In this document: piece by piece, positions 1-11,779 of the stretch
Layout: every line of letters starts with the position of its first letter
How positions within the stretch are numbered: the first letter of the stretch is position 1
Origin: Pyrus communis
Lineage: Eukaryota > Streptophyta > Magnoliopsida > Rosales > Rosaceae
Direction of reading: 5' to 3'
Assembly (NCBI RefSeq): GCF_963583255.1
Contig: NC_084808.1
Location: 13,353,501-13,417,500 of the forward strand
DNA: 64,000 nucleotides
The notes under the pieces: model-generated
Told to the model about the DNA's origin: nothing
Databases searched by the model: none
The model's input: only the letters and a program-made list of their open reading frames with translations
Program-made: the position numbers and the translations under genes

Positions 1-1
1 T

Positions 2-286
2 CAGTACGTACAGTTGAAGACCGATTCCCAGGTTCTAGTTGACATGATTCATGGGCGATCACAACCAGATGTAGTTCTAGATGGTATTTTGTGGGATATT
101 ACTCTTATTAAACAACAAATTGAAGCTGCTGAGTTCTTATATGCTCCTCGTGCTTGTAATGAGGCTGCGCATCTTGTGGCATCTTATGTCACACGTATAG
201 GGGGTAGTCATTCGTGGGATGGTTTTGAACTAGAGTGGTTGTTTAACACTCTGGCATCTGATGTAAACATTTCGATTCACATTTAA
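2..286 (+). CDS. RNase H-like domain, C-terminal fragment (LINE-type, cut by window edge)
   Basis: The frame is open from the first bases of the window to TAA at 284-286, so the start lies outside. The 95 or so visible residues resemble the C-terminal half of the RNase H-like (RVT_3) domain that plants carry in non-LTR retrotransposons and in 'putative ribonuclease H protein' genes: a DSQVLVDMI strand near the start, then a long helix, then a NEAAHLVASYV helix near residue 55 that matches the usual R.N..AH.LA motif. No intron or poly-A tail is visible; the sequence after the stop is AT-rich. It could be the end of a LINE or a domesticated RNase H gene; the part needed to decide is missing. 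Confidence 0.65.
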   Translation, partial: QYVQLKTDSQVLVDMIHGRSQPDVVLDGILWDITLIKQQIEAAEFLYAPRACNEAAHLVASYVTRIGGSHSWDGFELEWLFNTLASDVNISIHI

Positions 287-734
287 TAATATTCCTCTTT
301 CGACAAAAAAAAGCCCCACAATTATTTTTTTTTTTATTTGGAAGAAAGTAACTTATATTCAGATTTCAGAGGGAAAAAATAATGTAGTGATTAATAAATT
401 AGCAATAATTAGCAAGCTCATACCAGGGGGAAGCTCCATTCATACATGCATGATCACAACTCAAAGAAAACCTACCTAGTTAACGAGCAAAATGACATTT
501 CAAGGCATGCACATGCTGTATAATAATTATGTAAAGAATTAGAGTGAAATTTATAAAAGAAAGACAAGGAAAACTCTATATAAACAGATACATAATAAAC
601 AATAGAACAAGTAAAAAGTACAACTTAATTCGTGAAAAATGAGGTAAAGTATCCGATTTTCTTTGAAAATAAAGGAAAATAAAACCAATTAGTTATTGGT
701 ATACTGATATTCACTGTTCTAAAATTCTAGGTGG

Positions 735-1082
735 TTGGCCTCCGTCCTGATTAGTTCCTAGACGTTTGAAAATTAAGAAAGTGTGCCTAGACCCGTTTAG
801 GTGTCTGCCTAGCTCGCCTAAACCCGCATAGGCACCCACTTAGATAGTGACTCTCACTTAGACATAAAATTGATAACTGTCATTTTGAATTTTATTTGTC
901 AACAAAATGTAAGTGACTTGTTGAGCACTTGGATGAACATTTATTATATGTTTATTTCCCATATTTTCAATATATATGTCCTAATACTTTATAATCTACA
1001 TGTCATTTTTGTTTTGCATTTTATGTATCCCAATACAACTATGTGTTTTCCAAAGTATAAATAGGCATTATTATACAATATT
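735..1082. repeat. Dispersed repeat, copy 1 (partner near 44.8 kb)
   Basis: This stretch shares order and wording with 44,800-45,085: a 'gaaaattaagaaag' block, several CTAG-containing pieces around 'gcctagctcg', a 'cacttagata' block, then an AT-rich tail. Both copies run in the same direction and are diverged. It looks like an old non-autonomous transposon of unknown type. Confidence 0.5.
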
Positions 1083-2090
1083 TATACACTGGCAACCCGA
1101 CTAGCACCCATCGTCTTTAAAATCTTACTGATATCCGTGTACAATGTACTATTTTAACAAGCGATGCTAGCTGGTTTTAAATATAATTAAGAAGAGTTGT
1201 TTGAATGAAAGAATATTGACAACTCTTTCATTTTTTTTCTTTCCAACAGCTCATTTTATTACGAGAATGTTAGGAAGACGTTTTTATACCATATTCAATA
1301 TTTATAATGTTATGTGACAAGTCATTATTTGATATGACTTGTTCATATTAATTATGATATACGTGATACGAAAATGAGATCTCTCTAAACATTATTATTT
1401 TAGCTTCTATGATTAAACGAGGGACAGACGAAAAAGGTTTAATCACATATGCGCTAATGGACACATGTATATGATGATTTGCGGGATCAGGAACAACAAA
1501 TGTTAGGTAATACTTGATATCAAGCTTATAACTAGGATGTTAACTTTAACATTATCCTTAATAATGCCTTCAAACCCACGTAAGAATTGCATTTTTATGA
1601 GAAAATGCTCTTAGAGCTCAAGCGCCATAACTGAGCCTTGAGTCCTAGAACTAACCCTAGTTAGAAAGCCGAAGGTCATGATCTAAAACCTTAGATTCTG
1701 ACCCTTAAGAGAAAAACCAAATCCTAGCTCAACCAAAAGCAACTTCATATCTTAGAATTGTTTGATTACTTGATATCATTCCATTCTCATTCTCATTAGC
1801 CAAGTCATATAACCAAAAGCAATTTCATATATCTTAGGTTTGTTTTTTTATGAGGATGTGAGGAAATATTCCACGTAAGATATTTATAAAACTTTGCATG
1901 GACTTATATTGCCAACCAGTTTTTTATGGTGACAACTTTCAAGTGTTTTTAGGATATATTGCAAACCTAATGATGTGTCACCAATAAGAAACAAGCACGT
2001 TAATCGACACTTAATTAATAATCCAATCATCTCCAACCACATCATTTAGTTTACAAATTTGATTTAAAAAATTTAGTCTTCCTAACATTA

Positions 2091-2092
<2 letters not shown>

Positions 2093-2139
<47 letters not shown>
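2093..2139. repeat. (TA)n microsatellite
   Basis: Uninterrupted run of about 23 TA units, likely length-variable. Confidence 0.9.
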
Positions 2140-2141
<2 letters not shown>

Positions 2142-2626
2142 GCCAATTGGCCAACATGAAAAGCCAATAGCCAAACGCTCTCTACAACACTTAATTTTTG
2201 TTGTTCACGAGTTAGGCTTAAATTAACCACACGTGAAGAGGCACATGAAAATTTAAAAAAATATCGCACATAAAAAATGTACCAAAGCTTGTGTGGACTT
2301 ATAGAAATTAAGTTACTTTTCATATTACTAATTAATTTTATAATAAAACCTCAACGTATTTCATAACTACATACAATAAAGTACTTTTTTGTTCAAATGA
2401 TATTTGATATTACGACGAAATATTTATCTTCAATCTGTCTTCTTTTTCTTTTCGATGAGCATGCTCCATTATCGTTAAAGAGATGTCTGCATTTTGTCCG
2501 CAAATAATACTTTCTCTTCGAATAAAACAAGAAATGAAACATGTCATATCGTCACCAAAACATGTCATGTGATCGTTCGTATGTTGAGAATAGAGATTCC
2601 ATGTTTCTTTTTCGGATATTCCCGGT

Positions 2627-3526
2627 GAACTAGGGATAAAAATATGTAACATAGGGCCGGAAATATGAAGGATTTTGGCATTTTAGGCTATGTTTCGATG
2701 ATGTATTTCCAAATTCAGAGATAAAAGTTAAGTTTTTGAGAAATTGATCACAAAAGTTAAACTGTCGATTTGCCTCTTAAACTATCACCTAACTTTGTAT
2801 TTTCCTCCTGAACTTTGTAATTGGAAAATTAAGGACTTAAACTAATTTTTTTGGACGATTCGCCCCTGTTGTTAATTTTTCATTCATTCCATCCAAATTT
2901 CTGTTAAATAGAAGCATGTGTGGGTAATTCAGTCGCTTCATTCTTTAAAATAATTGAAAACCTTAGATTTCTAAAATATAAACCTATGCAAATATGTGTG
3001 ATTCTATAGCTTTTGGGTCTGAATGTCTAGTGAAGTGACGCTTTTGTCCACAAATGAGAGTTACGTTGTTTGCACATGATAAAAGTTAACGTTAATTTGG
3101 ATGAAATCTATGAAAAACTAACGGTAGGGGGAAAATCGGCCAAAAAAATTAGTTTAAGTCCTTAATTTTCAATTAAAAAGGTTCATGGGGGGAATGAAAA
3201 GTTCTTCAGGGGGCAAATTGGCAGTTTACTCGCATTATAAAAGTATGCGCATGAAAATTTTTAATTACTACTTAGAATATAGAATTTATAAATGAACTAG
3301 GGATAAAAATATGTAACATAAGGCCGGAGATATGAAGGACGCTGTCATTTTTAGGCTATCTTTCGACGATATATTTCCAAATTCAAAGATAAATGTTAAG
3401 TTTGTGAGAAAGTGATCACAAAAGTTAAATATGAATCATATGATATATCTTAAATGTCTTACAAGCATTATAAAAATATGCACGTGAAAATTTTTAATTA
3501 CTAATTAGAATAAAGAATATATAAAT
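2627..3526. repeat. Tandem duplication with an inserted inverted-repeat element
   Basis: A segment starting 'gaactagggataaaaatatg' at about 2627 recurs at about 3294 and is followed over some 130 bases by near-identical sequence ending in 'cacaaaagttaaa'. Both copies then share a 'gcattataaaa' block and a 'tgaaaatttttaattacta' block (about 3232-3290 and 3463-3510). The first copy differs mainly in carrying the element at 2759-3227 between these blocks. Confidence 0.75.
2759..3227. mobile_element. Fold-back/MITE-like element with roughly 150-bp terminal inverted repeats
   Basis: The left end (AAACTGTCGATTTGCC) and the right end read on the other strand (AAACTGCCAATTTGCC) agree, and the match continues inward through 'ttaaggacttaaactaat' and 'catccaaatt' for about 150 bases with mismatches. 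No coding frame is inside. I find no clear target duplication, so the superfamily is unassigned. Confidence 0.75.
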
Positions 3527-3759
3527 GTATAATCCTCTTATCTAACTCTTTATAATTCTCTAAATCCTCTTATATTTCGTTAAAAATTATTTATGTTTAA
3601 TTTTAAATAAAAAATTAATTTCTAAATGCAAAATAACAGATGAACTAATAAGATGAACTAATCATTAAAATTCTCATAAAGAAAATCCGAAAAGCTTGTT
3701 CCATAATCTGTTACATATTAGCTTTGGTATCGGTGTTGGAGTACTAGGAAATCCTTCAC

Positions 3760-4200
3760 CCAGACCTAACAAGGGCTAGGGTTTTGGCTTCGGCCTCTCA
3801 AAAAGTGAGCGAGAAAAAAAAAAAAAAAAGGAATAGAAGAGAGAAGTTTTGGAACGCTAATCCGAAGAGGCTCCCAATACACTAAAAGACAAAAAACGCA
3901 GGCGTGCGTGCTCTCTCCTCCAAAAGCACCGTCCCAAAGTTCCACCACCATTCTGCTTCCTCGAAATCCCACTTTTTCCAGAGATTTGATGTTACTGTGG
4001 TCCCTACTGGCCTCAAAGCCCTTTCTCTCTACTTGTACGTTAACCCTAATTTCTGATTTATATGATTCTTTCAGTGCACGTGGTGTTCTATCAATAGGGC
4101 GGTGACTCCTGCCCGCCACTAACGTCGGACTCTGCGACTGTGAGTCCGTTAAACCTGCCGGGTTTCCGGCTGCTTGCATGCACGCTCGCGGCCCCTGTAA
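3760..4200. other. GC-richer, exon-like island; possible gene fragment
   Basis: Composition changes sharply from the flanking AT-rich DNA. On the plus strand it looks like a 5' exon: a 'ctagggttttgg' leader-like stretch, a purine tract, then several overlapping open frames with Ser/Thr/Arg-rich translations such as might come from an organellar targeting peptide. Possible GT (about 4038) and AG (about 4074) bounds would give an intron of only about 40 bases. I recognise no protein family and find no continuation, so it is probably an isolated gene piece or a promoter-leader remnant. Confidence 0.3.
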
Positions 4201-4216
4201 TCACTGTCGAGAAAGG

Positions 4217-5055
4217 ATAACGGGATAAGGACATTATATTCCTCAAATATATTATATTTTGTTTCTCAATAGGAGTGTGAAACAAGTAAAACTTAGAAAT
4301 GTCAAATGTTTTAATTATTATTATTTTTTCTTTTTGGAGACAATTGGAGGCAAATCATAATTATCCATCCATTTCGAGCTCGAAGAGATTATGAAAAATT
4401 TCACCATGTCTGTAGTCCAATTAAATAAACTCATCAGTTCAGAACATCGAACTTAGAACATCTCACATTTTTTTATTTATTGGGGAGATCAAATGTTTTC
4501 ATTAGACCCCTTCTAATATTTATAAGAAGAGAAATCCAATTAGATTCCATGATAGTACTGAAACAATTTGTTTGAGTATGATGACAAAATGTAAAATGCA
4601 AACAATCTGGATCTTGGAGGGGAAATTGTGAATAACTGTTAACGGGATAAGGACATTATATTCCTCAAATATATTATATTTTGTTTCTCATGAGGAGTGT
4701 GAAACAAGTAAAATTTAGAAATATCAAATGTTTTGGTTAGTCCTATTCTAATATTTATAAGAAGAGAAATATCCAATTAGATTCAATGATACTTAGTATT
4801 TAACAATTTGTTTGAGTAGCTACCTAGTACTACGGTTTGGTGTTATTCTTTTTCATTTGTAAGTGAGAACTTTTAAGTTCGATTTTTGCCCAAGGTGAAT
4901 TTGAACCACATTATTGATGGCCTATTGTGAGGCTTATCCCACTCCTTCACTATCTTAGTATAGATAATATCGTTTGTTCAAAAAACAATTTGTTTGAGTA
5001 AGATGCCAAACGTAGAAGTGCAAACAATCTGGATCTTCAACGCCAAATTGTGAGT
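4217..5055. repeat. Diverged tandem duplication, second unit disrupted by a SINE
   Basis: The block starting 'taacgggataaggacatta' occurs at about 4218 and 4640. Both copies continue with 'ttgtttctca', 'gagtgtgaaacaagtaaaa', 'ctaatatttataagaag' and 'caaacaatctggatctt' in the same order. About 190 bases present in unit 1 (around 4315-4510) are absent from unit 2, which instead contains the SINE at 4819-4986. Confidence 0.75.
4819..4986 (+). mobile_element. tRNA-derived SINE with a perfect 15-bp target duplication
   Basis: The head has a degenerate tRNA-like promoter: an A box in 'ggtttggtgttattc' and a B box in 'aagttcgatttttgcc', with a 'cttgtaag'-like anticodon-loop region between them (here 'atttgtaag'). 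The body ends 'taatatcgtttgtt' and a short A tail. It is flanked by perfect direct repeats CAATTTGTTTGAGTA at 4804-4818 and 4987-5001, the mark of target-primed insertion. Two more members of the family, in the opposite orientation, are at 7288-7445 and 52,530-52,688. Confidence 0.88.
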
Positions 5056-6835
5056 AACTACTGATGAAGAATATTTAATTCAATGTACGACTTTTATTAA
5101 CGTTCTAAATAGCTTACGTGTAAAAATGTTTGACAAGAGAACAATATTACATATGTTGCGTATTCTAAACGCTTTGCAATGGTTTTCAAAAACTAGGAAG
5201 GGACCTCCAGCCTATTGCATTAATCATATTCTTTTACTAGCTACAGCCTACATGTAGCATATTATTTGGAAGGGAAGTGTGGAAGATGAGAAAATAAAAA
5301 TATTTTAATAATAATAATATTATTTTATTTTTTTATAAAGTCAGAAATTAAAAATAAAATTATTAATTTAAATTATTTTATAATGAAAAATAATAATATT
5401 TTAATAAATTGACTAGGCTATTTTTTTGGGGTGGAGATGTTTTGGCCTATTACTGTGCACTGAAGTCTATTACTGTTCACTTGAGTGAATAAATGCGCTG
5501 GGTATTGGCGCAAAGTTTTTAGGGATGAAATTGCTCTAAGATAAACACGAAAACAAACACACACTGTCAAAGAAATAGTCCTCTTGTAAGATGATCCACC
5601 TTATGGTTATACAAACTTTTGGGTGAGAAGGGAATATAAACACGAAAATAGACTAACACTCGTCAATCATTGGTGTAATGGTGTTGCGTTGTTCAATATA
5701 TTCAAATTCTTTGGCCATGAGTGAGGATGATAACACATCTACGGTCTTAGGAAGATCATGTTACCACCACCACATTTTATTTATGCCGAATTGTATTGAA
5801 TCTTTAATTTTCAAGATTTAAAGTTTCTTTTTCGAATTCGTGTCTTAAATAACGAGAAAAATCATCACAACTAGTTGTCTGTTTTTAAAATAATTAATCA
5901 CCGCCATACTCACTTGTAGGAAAGTCATTATATAGAGGTCGTGGACATGCCACGCCGGCTAAGGTTTTTTTTATGAAGCTTGCAGTTGATGATGATATTA
6001 ATTTATACATATGGATTAGATAGGCTTTTAGCCAAACCAGCATACCCTACAACCCACCTCTCCAGGAAACATGGTGTGGATCCACACCGTGACACCAATG
6101 GCGTTTGCTTGTTGGGATTAAGAAAATAAATAAAAACGAATTAACACTGTTCATTTGAATTAAGTTATTCTAATATTTCCCTGAAAAAAGTTAATATTGT
6201 AACATATAGTTAAACCTCTCTAAATGTTTCTTATAATCCTTTAAGGCCAACGAGTGTAGAAAATATTAACTGATGAAATACACGAAAGAAAGAAGGCAGA
6301 AAGTTCATAATGCATGGAAATTTTTTACTTAACAACTTCTAATTTCTCAATTCAGCTCTTTCTCAAAATCTTTATCTCATCCCCAAATTTTGCTTTTCCT
6401 AAATCCTTATCTCATCAGTCAATGCAGATTTTTCTACTCCTTTCAAATTAGATGCCATGGAGAAACAAGAAATGATAATTATAATGATTTGCAGTCTAAG
6501 AGATTACGTGTGTTATATATATATTTGTTGATAAATTAATAAATTCACAGATATAACAGTAACCTTTGGAAAATAATAATTTTTCTTAGTCTCAACATTA
6601 TTCATTTATATAGATTTTACTGTAAATCTTTCTTTGAGCAATATTGTAGATATATAGACATAGTTGAATATGTCAAATTGGTCCAGTGAACATTTAAATT
6701 TGAAGTGGCGTAGTGAACAAACTCTTTATATAGGCTTATTTAAGGTTTCTTAATGAATTATAACTTTAACTTCATATCCTCATTGCATCCGTAGAAGCAT
6801 TGACAACTTGTCACTTATGTATATATTTGTATGAG

Positions 6836-6836
6836 T

Positions 6837-6879
<43 letters not shown>
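6836..6879. repeat. (TA)n microsatellite
   Basis: About 20 TA units with one CA interruption. Confidence 0.9.
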
Positions 6880-6881
<2 letters not shown>

Positions 6882-7111
6882 CTTCTATTGAGGGATCTTT
6901 CAACTAAATTTATTTGAAGGACATCTTATTGGACACATATTTTAACAATCCAAATCACCTATTTTTCAAGTTTTCATTCATAAATTATCTTGCAAAATTA
7001 GATAAATTTGAAACTATTAATGTGTCTAATTGCGGCAAAAAAACAAACGAATACAGTTTATAGTGAGAGAAAAAGAAAACCGTAAAGGTGACGTGCTACA
7101 TATATTTCTTT

Positions 7112-7270
7112 ACAAAATAGGAAGCCAATCACAACAAGACGCTCAACCACACTTTTTTTTTTAAAAACAAAATAGGAAGCAAATCACAACAAGACGCTCA
7201 ACCACACTTTTTTTTTTTTAAAACAAAATAGGAAGCAAATCACAACAAGATGTTCAACCACACTTTTTTT
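7112..7270. repeat. Three tandem copies of a 55-bp unit
   Basis: The unit runs from 'acaaaataggaag' through 'aatcacaacaaga' and 'caaccacac' to a T-run, and starts at about 7112, 7167 and 7223. The third T-run merges into the reversed poly-A tail of the adjacent SINE, so the unit may have multiplied by slippage between T-runs. Confidence 0.85.
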
Positions 7271-7287
7271 TTATTTTTTTTTATTTT

Positions 7288-7445
7288 AACAAACGATATT
7301 ATTTACACTAAAAGGGGTGGGGAAGTGGGCTAAGCCTCATAATATGCTAGCAAGAATATGGTTCAAATTCATCTTTGATGAGAATTGAACCTAAAATCTC
7401 TCACTTACAAGTAATGAATACTATTAGACCGTAGTGCTAAGTGGC
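7288..7445 (-). mobile_element. tRNA-derived SINE, reverse orientation
   Basis: Same family as the copy at 4819-4986. Read on the minus strand it begins GCCACTTAGCACTACGGTC, carries an A-box-like 'taatagtattcattac' region and a B-box-like 'ggttcaattctc', and ends with AATATCGTTTGTT and a long A tail (the T-run at 7264-7287 on the plus strand). Weak flanking similarity (ctcaacc) may be an eroded target duplication. Confidence 0.8.
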
Positions 7446-8784
7446 CTCAACCGTGAATCTTGTTACTTATTATAGTTGATTAGAGCAAGGTTTCTCTCCT
7501 TGTTTAGAAGGGAGATGGCTTTTATGCATCTGCACGTGGCATATCCCATTCAACTATCTACTCTCTTCTAAACCTCCAAGTTTAGAAGCAAGGTTTCCCC
7601 CTAACACAGTAGGATTATTAGGGGTGCGCAAATATCACTTCAAACTAAAAATCTTGTTAACTCATCAAACTCATCATGTGTTGCACTTGTGAGCACTTAT
7701 TCATGCGTATTTCATCACTATAAAACCTCTAGGCGACTTGGGGTAAAAACATGTTGGGTACAACTAGCCTTCGAGAGCGAAAGATATGTCCATCAAACTT
7801 TAGTCAACTGAATTCTTGTTCAGTCAGCTAGGTTGTGGGAAAAAACAATCCTTAGAAAGAGTTTCCACGTATATTGCAAATGATACGTTTTGACTAAAGT
7901 TTTAACGAAAACTTATATATGGAGGTTGTAACATTCACACTTAAGCATAAATTTGAGTGATAAATTGGCAAGATTTAGTTTATGTGATATTTGAGCACAC
8001 CCGCAGTATTTAAGATGGTGTTTGTGCAATTTCACTACTATTAGTGTTACAACATATTGTTATTATTAGTAGTTATGCAATTGCATATCTTACATACTTC
8101 AAGGTTATGGTCATTTGGAATTTCTTTTGTTAGGGAAAAGCATGAGGGCAATGCTATTGCATGCTAAATTATTGAACTCTCCTTCCCAATTAATTTTTTT
8201 CGGACCCGAAAGGGGTGAATGACCGTGGTTCGCCACTAATTATCCTCTTTTTAAAAATAAAAATGAAAGCACATAAAAAAATATTACCTAATTAAACTGG
8301 GATGAGAAAATAATTTAGGCTAGCTTTGCTACGTGAACAAGTACTTATTTGGACAAGTAAAAGATTTGTTAGGACAAGTAAAGTAAAAGGTTTGCAATAA
8401 GTAAACCAACAATTAGAAGGCAACCAAAGCAAAACCAAAGTTTCTTAGTTTTCACTTATGGACGCGACCATTCTGTGTAATTTGCATGTGAGATTAATAA
8501 GAGATCGGTCAGTACTCAGTAGCATGCAATCTTGGATCTCAACGCCAATAAGCAATAATAGATGGATAATAATTAGGTACTCACCAACGAGTACTCTATG
8601 AACTTATTTTTTAATTTGGCTTAATAAAAAAATAATAACTAACTAGAGGTCTTATATTTAACATCACTATAATAACTAACTAGTAGCTACTCTATTTTTG
8701 AAGAGTTTTGATACTTAATTATGCTTAATCTACGTAGTTATCCTATGATACTAAAAACTTTCTAAATATGCAAGTGACCATTTA

Positions 8785-8893
8785 CCATAGTAGTGAAAAG
8801 GTTTTGAGTCCTTGCATGACGGCGTGAGTTCAAACTTCGTCGGGAACTAATCTAACAAAATTATTGTTTGAAAAAAAAAAAATAAATAAATAA
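8785..8893 (+). mobile_element. Possible short SINE of a second type
   Basis: A 'tagtgaaaagg' stretch followed 30 bases later by 'gagttcaaactt' resembles the two internal pol III boxes, and the segment ends in an A-rich tail with TAAA units. No clear target duplication is seen, so the call is tentative. Confidence 0.35.
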
Positions 8894-10736
8894 AATCTAG
8901 GTATCCATATTTTACACGTAAGAATTCGGAAATGGTCTGGATATAAACAAGCAAAATGTCTACATAAGTGGTGCTCGAGCGTGATTTTCCATTTTAACAA
9001 TTTTTTTTTCCTTCAAATTACTTCCTCTTTTTCTAATCTTCTCCACACGAATACGTTCCCTAAAAAATAAAATAAATAAATAAATGTGTACTTCAATTAG
9101 TTCATGCATCGCATTTTATTTATACAAGGTTCAATGACTTCTGAACCACAACTACTTGCCCCAATTTCTAATGGCGATTAGGGGTAGGTGAGTCTGGGAA
9201 AGCAACATTCCGTGAAAATACATTGCAATTAATGGACGCAACTACCTTTCTATGAACCCTATATCGTTAAGCTTAGTTACCTTAGTTAGAATGAGAACAC
9301 GGCATTGACATTGACGTTTTTTTTTTGTTTTTTTGGTTTGAGTACATCGATATTTTTATACTAAGAAGATGAGAGTTCGGCTAAGCCACACAATGGGTAG
9401 TCTAATTTAGTTGACTTTTAAATATACAATTATCCTCAATTTAATTAAAAAGGCTTTTCACATTAACTCTGTATGAACATTATAAGAGATGATAAACTCA
9501 CACTTTTGTTTCTTCATGCACACTCATAATTTATCCTGTCAGTTGCTTAATAATTTGAACCGTCTATTTTATAAATCACCTTTTAAAAAACCAACCATGC
9601 AAAATATCAACCAAATCATAAATCTTATAATTGTGCTTTCAGTATTAAGTGAGAATCATAGTTCGTTTATTTATTAAATAGCAATTAGATGACAAAAACA
9701 TTAGTTTTTCTTTCCTTTTTCTTTTTGCAGAGTTGATGTTTAAAAAGTAACTTATAAAATAAACAGTTTAGATCATCATGAAACATTGCATGAAGGTAGA
9801 ACAAGAAGGTTACTAGCATTTTTCTTTGAGTTTTGGTTTAGTCTTGTCTTGTCTCTTTCTTATACAAGTGATAATATTACTACTTCAATTTACACTAAGG
9901 GAAGGAAAAAGTTAATCCGAAATGCAATGAATCGAAGAGAAAGATCCTAATTAACAGCGCAATCCGCCACTTGCTCGTCTTGTTTTATACTACCAGAACT
10001 TTAGCTGTACTAAACCAGTTTAAAGTCATAAGTGTAAAAATGAACAACTAAGAATTAACAGCAAAATGGTTTGGTATTCAATATCTAAAAAGTACTTAAA
10101 ACTTCAAAGTTAAAAAACAAAAATATTTGATTTTAAAATTTCTTGTGAACGAGTTGCTCACGAACTTTGTAACCTAAATGTGGCATACCTCAAGCCTGAT
10201 TTGTTTCTATCATGATTTGATATCAGACGACCCAAATTCAAGCCACGAACTCGACTGTATCCAACTAATTTACAACCCTATTTATATGATGGATCTTGCA
10301 TCAATATTGGTGAAGTCGCCGACTTGTAACTTGAGTGTGTTACAAATTTTATTTTGTTTTGGTTGTGCAACTAATTTTTTTTATTAACTTTCTAGGTTTT
10401 TACAATAAACAATAATTTATAATTAAAAAAAATAAAATCGGAAATTTAACACATCCAACCAGTAAACATCATGTTGAAGACGAAAAGAACAAGGAAACAC
10501 AAAGAACCAATCTACAATAACTTTCATCATGTGCACAATGGACAGTGATGGTGACGGTCAAGATATTGGTCAATTGACACATAATCATGTTTTGTTTTGC
10601 AGCCAATAACAAATATTCATGTGTTAGATTATATTGTGAAAGGGACAAATGGGTAATTTGAGGTAATCTCCTAATTAACTTTAGGGTAATTAGTGAGCAT
10701 ATCAACAATACAAGCTAAATTTTTGTTAGATCAAAG

Positions 10737-10917
10737 CATGTGGAGATTGATCGTAATTTTGTTTACGAGAAATTGAAGGAAAAATCAAGCTAATTCCGTA
10801 TATGAAAAGTACAGAGCAGCTGGTTGATATTCCAACACATGTCTTATCATGTCAAGCTTTTCGTGACTCACTTGTAAAGATGGCCATCGATGATATCTAT
10901 GCTCCACCTTAAGAGGG
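10737..10917 (+). pseudogene. Copia-type RNase H C-terminal remnant
   Basis: Translation gives HVEIDRNFVYEKLKEK, then after a frame change KSTEQLVDIPTHVLS and DSLVKMAIDDIYAPP before a stop. These match the typical end of Copia polyproteins (H.E.D..F..EK, QLADI.TK, the final L.M.DIYAP). Frame breaks show it is dead. It is followed at once by a purine tract and an LTR-like segment, as expected for the 3' end of an element. Confidence 0.7.
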
Positions 10918-11045
10918 TGTTGGTGAGTCACGGGTGTAAATTGATTAGATTGTATGGTCTTGTAACCCTACTTGTAATCCTATATATACCTCCTTGAGAA
11001 AAGAATGAAAGTAGTCTAATTATTCTACACCAATACTCCTACACA
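10918..11045 (+). mobile_element. LTR-like 3' end of the Copia remnant
   Basis: It starts TGTTGGTGAG directly after the purine tract 'aagaggg', contains 'tatatatacc' as a TATA-like box, and ends near 'ctcctacaca'. Only this one short LTR is visible; its right boundary is approximate. Confidence 0.5.
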
Positions 11046-11634
11046 CACTTTTAAGTAATATTTTATATTAAAGACAACAACCCAAGCCCTTTTTTCTCTT
11101 AAAGCCCATAAACAATACAATTTTATAATTTTTAATGTTTAGCAAAAATTTAACTTTATCCCTTCCTAGCTAAATCTAGCTAGTTATTCTTCACAAGGTT
11201 AAGATAGCTACTTATTTAGCTAGATTTTTTTGTTAGTTCTCTCGAGGTGCCAACAATGAGATAGAAAATGAACTATCCATTTCCTAAGGGGACCTCTTTT
11301 TACTTCTCACATATCTTTTTAATTTTCAACCATTAGATCGGATGAATAGAAAAATATCAAAGAACAAAAATTAACAAACGGTGTATGAGAAGTAAAAATG
11401 AGCGTGTGAATAGCACACCCTTTTCCTAAAAGGTATTTAAAAAAAATGAGCTACTAGAGATTATTAACTTAGAGCAAGGCCATTTTTAATTGATAAGTTT
11501 GTAATAAGTTTAAATTATATGATGTGATTATTGATGATTTAATTATTAAATATTAATTAACGTGTTTATTTTTTATTTATAACATATTACCTAATTTGTA
11601 AATATAATCCAAAAAAAAAAATTAGGATAGTATT
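11046..11634. other. AT-rich spacer before the ARF gene
   Basis: No coding frame. The part near 11.6 kb would be the distal promoter of the auxin response factor gene; I identify no specific element with confidence. Confidence 0.5.
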
Positions 11635-11674
11635 ACTCTTTTACTCTTTTACTCTTTTACTCTTTTACTCTTTT
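11635..11674. repeat. Minisatellite: five perfect 8-bp units
   Basis: ACTCTTTT is repeated five times without interruption about 0.6 kb upstream of the ARF start codon. Confidence 0.95.
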
Positions 11675-11779
11675 CCTTAACTTTACTCCATAAGGTCAAC
11701 TAAGAGCCAAAGCCCCATTTTAGTTAGTGCCATTTTCAAGGAACATCACAGAGAAATTATAAACGAATTGTTTATTTTG

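Larger units (their letters stand above)
287..2600. other. Gene-free AT-rich stretch
   Basis: No reading frame here resembles a protein. Apart from a dispersed repeat (735-1082) and a TA microsatellite (2093-2139), I see only AT-rich sequence with scattered homopolymers. Confidence 0.6.
5061..10730. other. Gene-free AT-rich stretch
   Basis: No frame longer than about 80 codons and none with recognisable protein character. It holds a TA microsatellite, a triple 55-bp repeat, a SINE and a possible second SINE type listed separately; I see nothing else that I can name. Confidence 0.6.
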
